Below are positions 42,569 through 52,590 of a DNA stretch of 64,000 nt, one piece after another; position 1 is the first letter of the stretch, and each line of letters starts with the position of its first letter. The translations under genes were made by a program, and so were the position numbers. The notes under the pieces are model-generated. The model saw nothing but the letters and a program-made list of their open reading frames with translations, made no database searches and had not been told where the DNA came from. Source of the DNA: Burkholderia sp. BCC0506 (GTDB taxonomy: Bacteria; Pseudomonadota; Gammaproteobacteria; Burkholderiales; Burkholderiaceae); NCBI RefSeq assembly GCF_902833145.1, contig NZ_CADFEN010000004.1, forward strand, positions 186,001 to 250,000, written 5' to 3'.

Positions 42569-45136
42569 ATGAAACTGATCGTCATCGGCCACGGCATGGT
42601 CGGCCACAAATTCCTCGAATGCATCGCGGCGCAAGCCGGCACGGCCGGCGCGCTGCAGGTCACGGTGCTCGGCGAGGAACCGCGCCCCGCCTACGACCGC
42701 GTGCATCTGTCCGAATTCTTCGCGGGCAAGTCGGCGGACGACCTGTCGCTGGTCGAGCCTGGCTTCTTCGCGCGCCATCCGCAGTTCGACCTGCGCCTGA
42801 ACGCGCCGGTCGCGTCGATCGACCGCGCCGCGCATACGGTCACGCTCGCATCGGGCGACATGCTCGCATACGACAAGCTGGTGCTCGCCACGGGCTCGCG
42901 TCCGTTCGTGCCGCCGGTGCCGGGCCGCGACCGCGCGGGCTGTTTCGTGTACAGGACGATCGAGGACCTGGAAGCGATGCAGGCGGCCGGCGCGCACGCG
43001 AAGCGCGGCGTGGTGGTCGGCGGCGGGCTGCTCGGCCTCGAATGCGCGAAGGCGCTGCGTGACATGGGGCTCGACACGCATGTCGTCGAATTCGCGCCGC
43101 GCCTGATGGCCGTGCAGGTGGACGACGGCGGCGGCCGGATGCTGCGCGCGAAGATCGAGGCGCTCGGCGTGACCGTGCATACCGGCAAGAACACGCTCGA
43201 GATCGTCGACGGCGACGAGGGCATGCACCGGATGGCGTTCGCCGACGGCACGCATCTCGACACCGACATGATCGTGTTCTCGGCCGGCATCCGGCCGCGC
43301 GACGAACTGGCCCGCGCGTGCGGGCTCGACATCGGCCCGCGCGGCGGCGTCGCGATCGACGATACATGCCGCACGAGCGATGCGGACATCTACGCGATCG
43401 GCGAATGCGCGGCGTGGAACGGCATGGTGTACGGCCTCGTCGCGCCCGGCTACGACATGGCGCGCGTGGTCGCGAAACAGATCGGTGGCGACGCGAACGC
43501 CGCCGCCGTGTTCGCGGGCGCCGACATGAGCACGAAGCTGAAGCTGATGGGCGTCGACGTCGCGAGCATCGGCGACGCGCACGGCACGACGGCCGGCAGC
43601 CGTACCTACCAGTACGCGGACGAGCGCCGCCAGGTCTACAAGAAGCTCGTGGTGTCCGACTGCGGCAAGTTCCTGCATGGCGCGGTGATGGTCGGCGATG
43701 CCGCCGAGTACGGCACGCTGCTGCAGATGATGCTGAACCGCATCGAGCTGCCCGAGTCGCCGGAATTCCTCATCCTGCCGTCGTCGGACGGCGCGGCGAA
43801 GCCGGCGATCGGCGTCGACGCGCTGCCGGAAGGCGCGCAGATCTGCTCGTGCAACAACGTGTCGAAGTCGCAGATCTGCGCGGCCGTGGCCGACGGCGCG
43901 ACGAGCCTCGGCGCGCTGAAGACGTGCACGGCCGCCGGCACGTCGTGCGGCGGCTGCGTGCCGCTCGTCACGCAGATCATGAAGGCCGAGATGAAGAAGC
44001 AGGGCCTCGCGGTCAACAACCATCTGTGCGAGCACTTCCCGTATTCGCGCCAGGAGCTGTTCCACCTGATCCGCGTCGAGCGCATCACGACGTTCGACGC
44101 ACTGCTCGCGAAGCACGGCCGCGGGCTCGGCTGCGACGTGTGCAAGCCGGCCGTCGCGGGCATCCTCGCGTCGTGCTTCAACGAGTTCGTGCTGAAGAAG
44201 GAGCACGCGGGGCTGCAGGATTCGAACGACTACTACCTCGCGAACATCCAGCGCGACGGCACGTACTCGGTCGTGCCGCGCATGCCGGGCGGCGAAGTCA
44301 CGCCGGAAGGGCTGATCGCGGTCGGCCAGGTCGCAAAAAAATACGGGCTGTACACGAAGATCACCGGCGGCCAGCGCGTCGACCTGTTCGGTGCGCGCGT
44401 CGAGCAGCTGCCGTCGATCTGGGAGGAGCTGATCGCGGCCGGCTTCGAATCGGGGCACGCGTACGGCAAGGCGCTGCGCACCGTGAAATCGTGCGTCGGG
44501 TCGACGTGGTGCCGCTACGGCGTCGGCGATTCGGTCGGCCTCGCGATCGACCTGGAGAATCGCTACAAGGGGCTGCGCGCGCCGCACAAGATCAAGTTCG
44601 GCGTGTCCGGCTGCACGCGCGAGTGCGCGGAAGCGCAGGGCAAGGACGTCGGCGTCATCGCGACCGAGAAGGGCTGGAACCTGTACGTGTGCGGCAACGG
44701 CGGGATGAAGCCGCGCCACGCGGAACTGCTCGCGTCCGATCTCGATCGCGACACGCTGATCCGCACCATCGACCGCTTCCTGATGTTCTACGTGCGCACG
44801 GCCGACCGGCTGCAGCGCACCAGCGTGTGGCGCGACAACCTCGAAGGCGGACTCGACTACCTGATCGACGTCGTCGTGCACGACAAGCTCGCGATCGCGG
44901 CCGAGCTCGAAGCCGACATGCAGCACGTGATCGACACGTACGAATGCGAGTGGAAGCGGGCCGTCACCGATCCGGAGACGCGCAAGCGCTTCCGCCACTT
45001 CGTGAACAGCGACGCGCCGGACACGACGATCGCATTCGTCGAGACCCGCGGGCAGATCCGTCCCGCGACGCCCGACGAGCGCGGGCGCGGCAAGCCCGTG
45101 GCGATCCCGGTCGTCGCCGAACCCGCAACCGTTTGA
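42569..45136 (+). CDS. nirB: NADH-dependent nitrite reductase, large subunit NirB
   Basis: 855 residues, full length. Order of domains: FAD/NAD oxidoreductase (1 to about 300, KLIVIGHGMVGHKFLE), rubredoxin-reductase C-terminal part, BFD-type [2Fe-2S] domain (about 424-475, CSCNNVSKSQIC with GTSCGGC), then the ferredoxin-like and siroheme/[4Fe-4S] domains with SCVGSTWCRYGVGDS and SGCTRECAEAQGKD. It reduces nitrite to ammonium in the cytoplasm together with NirD. Siroheme for it probably comes through the nearby CobA. Confidence 0.95.
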   Translation: MKLIVIGHGMVGHKFLECIAAQAGTAGALQVTVLGEEPRPAYDRVHLSEFFAGKSADDLSLVEPGFFARHPQFDLRLNAPVASIDRAAHTVTLASGDMLAYDKLVLATGSRPFVPPVPGRDRAGCFVYRTIEDLEAMQAAGAHAKRGVVVGGGLLGLECAKALRDMGLDTHVVEFAPRLMAVQVDDGGGRMLRAKIEALGVTVHTGKNTLEIVDGDEGMHRMAFADGTHLDTDMIVFSAGIRPRDELARACGLDIGPRGGVAIDDTCRTSDADIYAIGECAAWNGMVYGLVAPGYDMARVVAKQIGGDANAAAVFAGADMSTKLKLMGVDVASIGDAHGTTAGSRTYQYADERRQVYKKLVVSDCGKFLHGAVMVGDAAEYGTLLQMMLNRIELPESPEFLILPSSDGAAKPAIGVDALPEGAQICSCNNVSKSQICAAVADGATSLGALKTCTAAGTSCGGCVPLVTQIMKAEMKKQGLAVNNHLCEHFPYSRQELFHLIRVERITTFDALLAKHGRGLGCDVCKPAVAGILASCFNEFVLKKEHAGLQDSNDYYLANIQRDGTYSVVPRMPGGEVTPEGLIAVGQVAKKYGLYTKITGGQRVDLFGARVEQLPSIWEELIAAGFESGHAYGKALRTVKSCVGSTWCRYGVGDSVGLAIDLENRYKGLRAPHKIKFGVSGCTRECAEAQGKDVGVIATEKGWNLYVCGNGGMKPRHAELLASDLDRDTLIRTIDRFLMFYVRTADRLQRTSVWRDNLEGGLDYLIDVVVHDKLAIAAELEADMQHVIDTYECEWKRAVTDPETRKRFRHFVNSDAPDTTIAFVETRGQIRPATPDERGRGKPVAIPVVAEPATV

Positions 45137-45174
45137 CCCTGACCCACCCCAGCGTCTTTTCCAAGGAGCCCATC

Positions 45175-45519
45175 ATGAACGATCGTCTTCCGCTGTCCTG
45201 GACCCGCGTGTGCCCGCTCGACGACATCGTGCCGAACACCGGCGTGTGCGCGCTCGTCAACGGCGAGCAGGTGGCCGTGTTTCACGTCGCGCATCCCGAA
45301 GGCGGCGTGTTCGCGATCGACAACGTCGACCCGGTATCGCAAGCGGCCGTGATGTCGCGCGGGCTGATCGGCAGCCTCGGCGAACGCGTCGTGGTCGCGT
45401 CGCCGCTGTACAAGCAGCATTTCGACCTGCGGACCGGCGAATGCCTGGAAGCGCCCGAGCAGTCGGTGAGCGCGTATCCGTCGCGGGTCGAGGACGGTTT
45501 CGTGTGGGTCGCGGCCTGA
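45175..45519 (+). CDS. nirD: Nitrite reductase small subunit NirD
   Basis: 114 residues from the ATG at 45175 with AAGGAGCC upstream. It has the Rieske-like fold of NirD (WTRVCPLDDIVPNTGVCALV, SPLYKQHFDLRTGECLE) but, as normal for NirD, lacks the Cys-His ligands of a true Rieske cluster. It lies 38 bp after nirB and 16 bp before the nitrate reductase gene. Confidence 0.93.
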   Translation: MNDRLPLSWTRVCPLDDIVPNTGVCALVNGEQVAVFHVAHPEGGVFAIDNVDPVSQAAVMSRGLIGSLGERVVVASPLYKQHFDLRTGECLEAPEQSVSAYPSRVEDGFVWVAA

Positions 45520-45535
45520 GCGCCCCGGAGCACGC

Positions 45536-48500
45536 ATGACCGCCACCCCTGTCAAGAGCGTGTGCCCGTACTGCGGCGTCGGCTGCGGGATGGTGCTGCA
45601 CGTCGAGGAGGGCGAAGTCGTCAAGGTGTCCGGCGACTCGGACCATCCGACCAACTTCGGGCGGCTGTGCACGAAGGGCTCGTCCGCGCACGTCGCGCTG
45701 CGCCGCTCGGGTCGCCTCGACCGCGCATTCGTGCGCCGCGCGCGCGAGGACGACCTCGTGCCGCTGCCGGCGCGCGACGCGATCGCCGAGACCGCGCGCC
45801 GGCTGCGCGCGGTGCTCGATGCGCACGGGCCCGATGCGCTGTCGTTCTACGTGTCCGGGCAGATGTCGATCGAGGCGCAATACCTCGTCAACAAGCTTGC
45901 GAAGGGCTTCGTCGGCACCAACAACGTCGAGTCGAACTCGCGCCTGTGCATGGCGAGCGCGAGCACCGGCTACAAGCAGTCGCTCGGCGCGGACGGTCCG
46001 CCCGGGTCGTACCAGGACTTCGATCGCGCGAACCTGTTCTTCGTGATCGGCGCGAACATGGCCGACTGTCACCCGATCCTGTTCCTGCGGATGATGGATC
46101 GCGTGAAGGCCGGCGCGAAGCTGATCGTCGTCGATCCGCGCCGCACCGGCACGGCCGACAAGGCCGACCTGTTCCTGCAGATCCGGCCGGGCACCGATCT
46201 CGCGCTGCTCAACGGGCTGCTGCACCTGCTGCATGCGAACGGCCGCACCGATGCCGCGTTCATCGACGCGTACACCGAAGGCTGGGACGCGATGCCGGCG
46301 TTCCTCGCCGACTACACGCCCGAGCGCGTCGCCGAAATCACGGGGCTCGCGGAAGCCGACATCCGCACGGCCGCGCAATGGATCGGCGACGCGCAGGAAT
46401 GGACGAGCTGCTGGACGATGGGGCTCAACCAGAGCACGCACGGCGTGTGGAACACCAACGCGATCTGCAACCTGCATCTCGCGACCGGCAAGATCTGCCG
46501 CCCGGGCAGCGGGCCGTTCTCGCTGACCGGCCAGCCGAACGCGATGGGCGGGCGCGAGATGGGCTACATGGGGCCGGGGCTGCCGGGCCAGCGTTCGGTG
46601 CTCTCCGACGATGACCGCCGCTACGTCGAGCACCTGTGGCGCGTGCCGGCCGGCACGCTGCGCAAGGAAACCGGCAGCGGCACGGTCGACCTGTTCGAAC
46701 GGATGGCGGCCGGCGACATCAAGGCGTGCTGGATCGTCTGCACGAACCCGGTCGCGACCGTGCCGAACCGGCAGAACGTGATCGCGGGGCTGCAGGCCGC
46801 GGAACTCGTGATCGCGCAGGACGCATTCCTCGACACCGAGACGAACCGTTACGCGGACATCCTGCTGCCCGGCGCGCTGTGGGCCGAGGGCGACGGCGTG
46901 ATGGTCAATTCCGAGCGCAACATGACGCTGATGCGCGCGGCAATCGCGCCGCCGGGCGATGCGCTGCCCGACTGGCGCATCGTCGCGGAAGTCGCGCGTG
47001 CGATGGGTTTCGGCGATGCGTTCGACTATGCGTCGGCGGCCGACGTGTTCGACGAGATCGTCCGTTTCTCGAATCCGGCGACCGGCTACGACCTGCGCGG
47101 CGCGAGCCACGCGGCGCTGCGCGACGGGCCCGTGCAGTGGCCGGTCGCGCCGGGCACCGCGCGCGAGCGGCACCCGATCCGCTACCTGAACGACGGGGTG
47201 AGCCAGACGCGCCGCCCGGCCGCCGACGGCAGCGACGCCCCGCGCATCGCGTTCCCGACGCCTTCGGGCAAGGCGCGCTTTTTCGCGCGGCCGCATGTCG
47301 CTCCGGCCGAGCTGCCCGACGACACGTTCCCGATCGTGCTGAATACCGGGCGGCTGCAGCATCAGTGGCACACGATGACCAAGACGGGCAAGGTCGCGAT
47401 GCTGAACAAGCTCAACCCGCGCCCGTTCGTCGAACTGCATCCGGACGATGCGAGCGCGCTCGGCATCGCGACGAAAGACAGCGTCGAGATCCGTTCGGCG
47501 CGGGGCCGCGCGGTGCTGCCGGCCGTCGTGACCGAGCGCGTGCGGCGCGGCAACTGCTTCGCGCCGATGCACTGGAACGACGTGTATGGCGAGGATCTGT
47601 GCATCAACGCGGTGACGAACGACGCGATCGACCCGGAATCGCGGCAACCCGAACTGAAATACTGCGCGGTCGCGCTGACGCGCGTCGACACCGATGCGTT
47701 CGCGTCCGTCGACGACGACACCGCGCAACCCGATGCATGCGCCGGCGACGCGCGGCCCGCGCCGGCGATGGTGCAGGCCACTGCTTCACAGGAATCCGAC
47801 ATGGCAGACATCGACACATTCGCGGCCGCGCTCGGCGTCGCCGATCTCGCGCCGCCGCCGCTGACCGACACCGAGCGGCTGTACGTGGCCGGCCTCGTCA
47901 GCGGGCTGAAGGCGAGCGTCGGCCGTCGCGACGGCAGCGTGCCCGTGCTGCCGGCCGGCGCGCCGTTGACGCCGCCCGTGCGGTTCTGGCTCGACGGGAT
48001 GCTCGCGGGGCTGTTCAGCCGCTCGCTGCCCGCGCACGCCGCGGATGGCGCGGCGCCCGCGCTGCCGGCCGACGCCGCCGCGTCCGGCGGCGTACGGATC
48101 GTGCGCGCGCGCCCGAAGGTCACGTTGTTGTGGGCGTCGCAGACGGGCAACATCGAATCGCTGACCGAGGATTACGCGACGAAGCTGATGAACGCGGGCT
48201 TCGAGATCCGCACCGCGTGCATGTCCGACTATCCGGTCGCGTCGCTCGCCGGCGCGCAATACGTGCTGCTGATGACGAGCACGTTCGGCGACGGCGATGC
48301 GCCCGACAACGGCAGCGAGTTCTGGGACGCGCTGCAGGCCGGCAGCGCCGCACGTCTCGACGGCGTGCACTTCGCGGTGCTCGCGTTCGGCGACCGCAAC
48401 TACGACCGTTTCTGCGGCCACGGCCGGCGGCTCGATGCGCGGCTCGCGGAGCTCGGCGCGGCGCGGCTGTGCGCACGCGTCGATTGCGACGTCGAGTTCC

Positions 48501-49723
48501 AGCACGATGCCGATCAGTGGCTCGAACGCGTCGTCGCGCGCATCAAGGAGGCCGATGCCGCGCTTCACGCGGTGCCGTCCGGCGGGATGAGCCCGTCGGG
48601 GCTGGTGCCGACGAAGGCGCATCCGGCGCCGTCGAAGCTCGTCGCGAACCTGCGCCTGAACCGGCCGGGCGCCGCGAAGGACACACGCTACGTGTCGCTG
48701 TCGGCCGAGGGCGCGAACCTCGAATACGAAACCGGCGACGCGCTCGGCGTGTGGCCGACCAACTGCCCGGAGCTGGTCGACGAACTGCTGTCCGTCACCG
48801 CGCTGAAGGCCGATGCGCCCGTGTCGGTACCGGGCGTCGGGGAGGTCCGGCTCGGCGATGCGCTCGCGCGCCACTTCGACATCACGCGCCCGCATCCGGA
48901 TACGCTGGCCTTCATCGCGTCGCGCAGCGCGAACGGCGCGCTGAAGTCGCTGCTCGGCGAAGATCGCAAGGGCGACCTCAAGCAATGGCTGTGGGGGCAG
49001 CAACTCGCGGACGTGCTGCACGAATACCCGGTCGAACTGTCGGGCGCGGAGCTGGTCGGCATGCTCAAGCGCCTGCAGCCGCGCCTCTATTCGATCGCGT
49101 CGAGCCCGAGCGCGCACGAGGGCGAGATTCACCTGACCGTGTCGGCCGTGCGCTATCACAACGGCCGGCGCGCCCGCAAAGGCGTCGCGTCGACGTTTCT
49201 CGCCGATCGCGCGGACGACGGCCGCGTACCCGTGTTCGTGCAGAAGTCCGCGCATTTCCGGCCGCCGGTAAACGGCGACGTGCCGATCGTGATGGTCGGC
49301 CCGGGCACCGGCGTCGCGCCGTTCCGCGGCTTCCTGCACGAGCGGCGGGCGCGCGGCGCGCGCGGACGCAACTGGCTGTTCTTCGGCGAGCAGCATGCGC
49401 AGACCGACTTTTACTACGGCGACGAACTGAGCGAGATGCACGAAAGCGGCTTCCTGACGCGGCTCGATCTCGCGTTCTCGCGCGATCAGGCCGACAAGGT
49501 GTACGTACAGGACCGGATGCGCGAGCAGGGCGCCGAGCTGTTCGCATGGCTGGAGGAGGGCGCGCACTTCTACGTGTGCGGCGACGCCGCGCGGATGGCC
49601 AAGGACGTCGACACCGCGCTGAAGGCGGTCGTCGCCAGGCACGGCGGCATGTCGGACGAAGCCGCGAACGACTACGTCGCGCGGCTTGCGAAGGCACGGC
49701 GCTACATGCGCGACGTGTATTGA
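45536..49723 (+). CDS. nasA: Assimilatory nitrate reductase fused to a CysJ-like flavoprotein
   Basis: 1395 residues. Residues 1 to about 720 form a molybdopterin nitrate reductase: [4Fe-4S] ligands Cys10, Cys13, Cys17 and Cys45, then motifs such as NSRLCMASASTGYKQSLG, GLNQSTHGVWNTNAICNLH and the C-terminal dinucleotide-binding domain. After a linker, about 860-1000 is flavodoxin-like (WASQTGNIESLTEDYATKL, STFGDGDAPDNG), and about 1027-1395 is the FAD/NADPH-binding reductase (LYSIASSPSAHEGEIHLTV, VGPGTGVAPFRGFLHERR). One polypeptide could carry electrons from NADPH through FAD and FMN to molybdenum. Fusions of this kind are known in some proteobacteria. Confidence 0.92.
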   Translation: MTATPVKSVCPYCGVGCGMVLHVEEGEVVKVSGDSDHPTNFGRLCTKGSSAHVALRRSGRLDRAFVRRAREDDLVPLPARDAIAETARRLRAVLDAHGPDALSFYVSGQMSIEAQYLVNKLAKGFVGTNNVESNSRLCMASASTGYKQSLGADGPPGSYQDFDRANLFFVIGANMADCHPILFLRMMDRVKAGAKLIVVDPRRTGTADKADLFLQIRPGTDLALLNGLLHLLHANGRTDAAFIDAYTEGWDAMPAFLADYTPERVAEITGLAEADIRTAAQWIGDAQEWTSCWTMGLNQSTHGVWNTNAICNLHLATGKICRPGSGPFSLTGQPNAMGGREMGYMGPGLPGQRSVLSDDDRRYVEHLWRVPAGTLRKETGSGTVDLFERMAAGDIKACWIVCTNPVATVPNRQNVIAGLQAAELVIAQDAFLDTETNRYADILLPGALWAEGDGVMVNSERNMTLMRAAIAPPGDALPDWRIVAEVARAMGFGDAFDYASAADVFDEIVRFSNPATGYDLRGASHAALRDGPVQWPVAPGTARERHPIRYLNDGVSQTRRPAADGSDAPRIAFPTPSGKARFFARPHVAPAELPDDTFPIVLNTGRLQHQWHTMTKTGKVAMLNKLNPRPFVELHPDDASALGIATKDSVEIRSARGRAVLPAVVTERVRRGNCFAPMHWNDVYGEDLCINAVTNDAIDPESRQPELKYCAVALTRVDTDAFASVDDDTAQPDACAGDARPAPAMVQATASQESDMADIDTFAAALGVADLAPPPLTDTERLYVAGLVSGLKASVGRRDGSVPVLPAGAPLTPPVRFWLDGMLAGLFSRSLPAHAADGAAPALPADAAASGGVRIVRARPKVTLLWASQTGNIESLTEDYATKLMNAGFEIRTACMSDYPVASLAGAQYVLLMTSTFGDGDAPDNGSEFWDALQAGSAARLDGVHFAVLAFGDRNYDRFCGHGRRLDARLAELGAARLCARVDCDVEFQHDADQWLERVVARIKEADAALHAVPSGGMSPSGLVPTKAHPAPSKLVANLRLNRPGAAKDTRYVSLSAEGANLEYETGDALGVWPTNCPELVDELLSVTALKADAPVSVPGVGEVRLGDALARHFDITRPHPDTLAFIASRSANGALKSLLGEDRKGDLKQWLWGQQLADVLHEYPVELSGAELVGMLKRLQPRLYSIASSPSAHEGEIHLTVSAVRYHNGRRARKGVASTFLADRADDGRVPVFVQKSAHFRPPVNGDVPIVMVGPGTGVAPFRGFLHERRARGARGRNWLFFGEQHAQTDFYYGDELSEMHESGFLTRLDLAFSRDQADKVYVQDRMREQGAELFAWLEEGAHFYVCGDAARMAKDVDTALKAVVARHGGMSDEAANDYVARLAKARRYMRDVY

Positions 49724-49735
49724 TCGCGTGAGCGG

Positions 49736-50011
49736 CGGACGGCCGTCCGCGTCGCGACGGCCGGCAACTTCACGCGGGCCGCCGCCGCGCTGGGCCTGAC
49801 GCCGGCGGCCGTCAGCCTGGCGATCGGGCAGCTGGAAGGCCAGCTCGGCGTGAAGCTCTTCAACCGCAGCACGCTCGTCGAGGTGCTGCCCGGCGCGTGC
49901 CGGACGCTGCTGCCGATGTGGCTGTATTACGTGAACCGCAAGCACGTGCCGGCCAAGCTGCGCGCGTTCATCGACGTGCTGCGCGAGCGGAAAGGCGCGG
50001 GCGTGGCGTAA
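49736..50011 (+). pseudogene. LysR regulator remnant with internal deletion
   Basis: A 91-codon frame without a start codon. The first part (VATAGNFTRAAAALGLTPA and LEGQLGVKLFNRST) is an unmistakable LysR helix-turn-helix; it jumps directly to a LysR C-terminal end (LPMWLYYVNRKHVPAKLRAF) before TAA at 50009-50011. About 200 residues of effector domain and the first few N-terminal residues are gone. It lies 12 bp after nasA. It is a decayed gene left by one deletion. Confidence 0.7.
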
Positions 50012-50087
50012 TCGAGGGCGCTCGCTGCAGCAATCGATTCGGCGGGGCATGATGGCGGCTCCAGCCACGAAGCCACGGAGTCGCGTC

Positions 50088-50528
50088 ATGACGGCATTCC
50101 CGTATTTCCCGATTCGAACCCTTTTGATGGCCACGGCGCTGGGCGCTGTCGCGCTCGCTGGCGTGCCTGCCATCGGCCAGACGTCGACGTCGACCGTACC
50201 GGTCGGCTCGGCCGCCGCGACCCCCGACAATGCGGTCCTGCTGACGGTTTTCCTGAAACACGACCAGTCCCGCCCGCTCGCCGAATTGAATGCGCAACTC
50301 GCGAAGCAGGGTTTCTACAAGGCGTTTCCGCCGCCGGGCGTCGAAGTCGTGAGCTGGACCGTGACGATGGGGATCGGGCAGATCGTCGTGCTGCGGCTGC
50401 CGGCGTCGAGGCTGCGCGAGGTCAATCGCGTGCTCGAGGATACGGCCTGGGGCGCGTACCGGACGGAGTTCTATCCGACTTACGACTACAAGGCGATCGG
50501 GTTGGGGGAGCACGAGCGGGCGAAGTGA
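50088..50528 (+). CDS. Small exported protein, unknown function
   Basis: 146 residues from the ATG at 50088 with GGAG upstream. Residues 1-31 are a probable signal peptide (IRTLLMATALGAVALAGVPAIGQ). The mature part has no cysteines and contains a muconolactone-isomerase-like or small ferredoxin-like pattern at most (LLTVFLKHDQSRPLAELNAQ, FPPPGVEVVSWTVTMGIGQIVVLRLPA); I cannot assign a family. Conserved-looking codon use supports a real gene. Confidence 0.65.
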   Translation: MTAFPYFPIRTLLMATALGAVALAGVPAIGQTSTSTVPVGSAAATPDNAVLLTVFLKHDQSRPLAELNAQLAKQGFYKAFPPPGVEVVSWTVTMGIGQIVVLRLPASRLREVNRVLEDTAWGAYRTEFYPTYDYKAIGLGEHERAK

Positions 50529-50679
50529 CGAGCGAGTCGTGCCGTCGTGCATCGCACTGCACGAGCACTGGTCGCGGCCGATGGGGGCGGCGCGCCGGTC
50601 ATCCTGACCGGCGTCCGGATGATCACTCGGCCTACGCGATTCAGGGCATCCGGCCCGCGAAGCCAGGGTATCGGTCGAG

Positions 50680-51615
50680 TCACGACGCCGCGCGCAGCTC
50701 GGCCGGATCGAGGAAAAAGTCGCGGTTGTCCGCCATGCGCTCGACCATGAAGTCGATGAACGTCCGCACGCGCTGCGGCTGTTCCGTTCGATGCCTGTAG
50801 TAGATGTAGATCATCCCGTATTCGGACACATGTTGCGTCAGCAACGGAACGAGCCGGCCGCTGCGGATATGCGGCGCCGCGTTGAAGCTGCCCAACTGCC
50901 CGATGCCGAGCCCCGACAGCACCGCCTGCGTTTCCATTTCGGTGTCGTTCACGCAGATCGCGGCGGGGACGTCGCGATAGACGATCTCGTCGCCGAGACG
51001 GAACTGCCATTGCGCGAGCTTGCCGGTGTTCGCGCGCCGGTAGCCGGTGCAGCGATGCCCGGCCAGCTCGTCGATAGTCCGCGGCGCGCCGTTGCGCTCG
51101 ATATAGTCCGGCGATGCGCACACGATCAGTTGAATCGGCAGCAGCCGGCGTGCGATCGAGCCGCCGGAAGGCGGATGGCCGCCGCGGAATCCGACGTCGG
51201 ACCGGTCGGCGACGAGGTCGGTGAACTGATCGTCGAGCTGCACCTCGAGCTGCACGTTCGGATAGCGCTTCTGGAATGCCTCGAAATGCGGCCACAGGAC
51301 CGGGAGGCCGAGCGCGCGCGGCGCGCTCACGCGCAGCACGCCGCCGAGGTCCTCCGTCGAGCGCCGCGCGTCGTCGAGCGCGGACGACAGCATCTCCAGC
51401 GCCGGCTTCACGTTGTCGAGCAGGCGCTGGCCTTCCTCGGTCAGGCTCAGCTTGCGGGTCGTGCGGTGAAAGAGCCGAACGCCCAGCTCCTTCTCCAGCT
51501 GCATCACCGCATGGCTCGCGGCCTGCGGCGAGATGCGCTGGTCGACCGCCGCGCTACGCAGGCTGCCGAGCGTGGCAGCGCGGACGAACGTCGTGATCGC
51601 GCGGATTCCGTTCAT
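50680..51615 (-). CDS. LysR-family transcriptional regulator
   Basis: 311 residues from the ATG at 51615. Winged helix: MNGIRAITTFVRAATLGSLRS and SPQAASHAVMQLEKELGVRLFHRTTRKLSLT; effector domain about 90-300. It belongs to the CrgA/DsdC-like branch typical of regulators divergent from oxidoreductases. The SDR gene starts 117 bp away on the opposite strand and is its likely target. Confidence 0.87.
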   Translation of the reverse strand: MNGIRAITTFVRAATLGSLRSAAVDQRISPQAASHAVMQLEKELGVRLFHRTTRKLSLTEEGQRLLDNVKPALEMLSSALDDARRSTEDLGGVLRVSAPRALGLPVLWPHFEAFQKRYPNVQLEVQLDDQFTDLVADRSDVGFRGGHPPSGGSIARRLLPIQLIVCASPDYIERNGAPRTIDELAGHRCTGYRRANTGKLAQWQFRLGDEIVYRDVPAAICVNDTEMETQAVLSGLGIGQLGSFNAAPHIRSGRLVPLLTQHVSEYGMIYIYYRHRTEQPQRVRTFIDFMVERMADNRDFFLDPAELRAAS

Positions 51616-51732
51616 TGCCGTGCTCCGTATTCGCAAATAAAAGTTGATTATCACGCAAGGATAAGGCATCTAGTTCGTGTCAATCGTCGCGCCTACCATG
51701 GACTCACCTCATCACACACGTGGAGAAACATC

Positions 51733-52590
51733 ATGGAAGGCAATCGGCAAGGCGGTTTCAAGCGCGTCTGGTTCATCACCGGCGCGTCGCGCGGGATCGG
51801 CGCATTGATCGCGCAGGCGGCGCTCGAGGACGGCAACGCGGTCGTGGCCGCGGGGCGCAACGTAGCGGCGATCGTCGAGCGGCTCGGCGAGCGGGCGGCA
51901 TTGCTGCCGGTTCAACTGGACGTGACGAACGAGGCCCATGCGCGGGCGGCCGTGCAGGCGGCGATCGACACGTTCGGCCGCATCGACGTCCTGGTCAACA
52001 ACGCCGGCTTCGGCCTGCTGGGTGCGGTGGAAGAGTCGGCCGACGCGGACGTGCGCCGGATGTACGACACGAACGTGTTCGGCTTGCTGAACGTCACGCG
52101 TGCCGTCCTGCCCGCGATGCGCGCGCATCGCTCGGGGCACGTGATCAACATTTCGTCGATCGGCGGCTATCGGGCCGCGCCCGGCTTCGGCGTGTACTCG
52201 TCGACGAAGTTCGCGGTCGAAGGGATCACGGAGGCGCTGCACGCGGAATTGAAGCCGCTGGGCATTCACGCGACGGTCGTCGAGCCCGGCTACTTCCGGA
52301 CGGACTTCCTCGATGCATCTTCGCTGCTGGTCGCGCCGCACGTCATCGACGATTACGACGCAACCTCGGGCGCGGTGCGTCGCCGGGCCGCGGACCTGAA
52401 TCACAACCAGCCGGGCGACCCGACGAAGCTCGCGGCCGCGATGATCGCGCTGGTCGACGCGACGGACCCGCCGTTGCGCCTTCCGCTCGGCACCGACACG
52501 CTGGCGGCGATTGCGGCGAAAAACGCGTACGTGACGCAGGAAACGGAAACGTGGCGGGCGCTGTCGAGTTCGACCGACTTCGCGGCCTGA
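51733..52590 (+). CDS. Short-chain dehydrogenase/reductase
   Basis: 285 residues with GGAGAAA before the ATG. Classical SDR: NAD(P)-binding FITGASRGIGALIAQ (about 14-28), NNAGFG, catalytic Ser in INISSIGG and the YSSTK motif (Tyr and Lys), then VEPGYFRTDF. The Arg in GASRG favours NADP(H). The substrate is unknown. Divergent from the LysR gene that probably regulates it. Confidence 0.87.
   Translation: MEGNRQGGFKRVWFITGASRGIGALIAQAALEDGNAVVAAGRNVAAIVERLGERAALLPVQLDVTNEAHARAAVQAAIDTFGRIDVLVNNAGFGLLGAVEESADADVRRMYDTNVFGLLNVTRAVLPAMRAHRSGHVINISSIGGYRAAPGFGVYSSTKFAVEGITEALHAELKPLGIHATVVEPGYFRTDFLDASSLLVAPHVIDDYDATSGAVRRRAADLNHNQPGDPTKLAAAMIALVDATDPPLRLPLGTDTLAAIAAKNAYVTQETETWRALSSSTDFAA

Noticed and set aside
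39800-44998. A 1732-codon open frame on the minus strand across nirB, the nitrate transporter and cobA
   Set aside because: Outside cobA the translation is low-complexity and arginine/histidine/alanine-rich, with no domain, and lies antisense to clear genes. GC-rich codon bias keeps such frames open.
45257-50230. Very long minus-strand frames opposite nasA
   Set aside because: Two overlapping frames of over 800 codons each are just the reverse complement of nasA codon bias.
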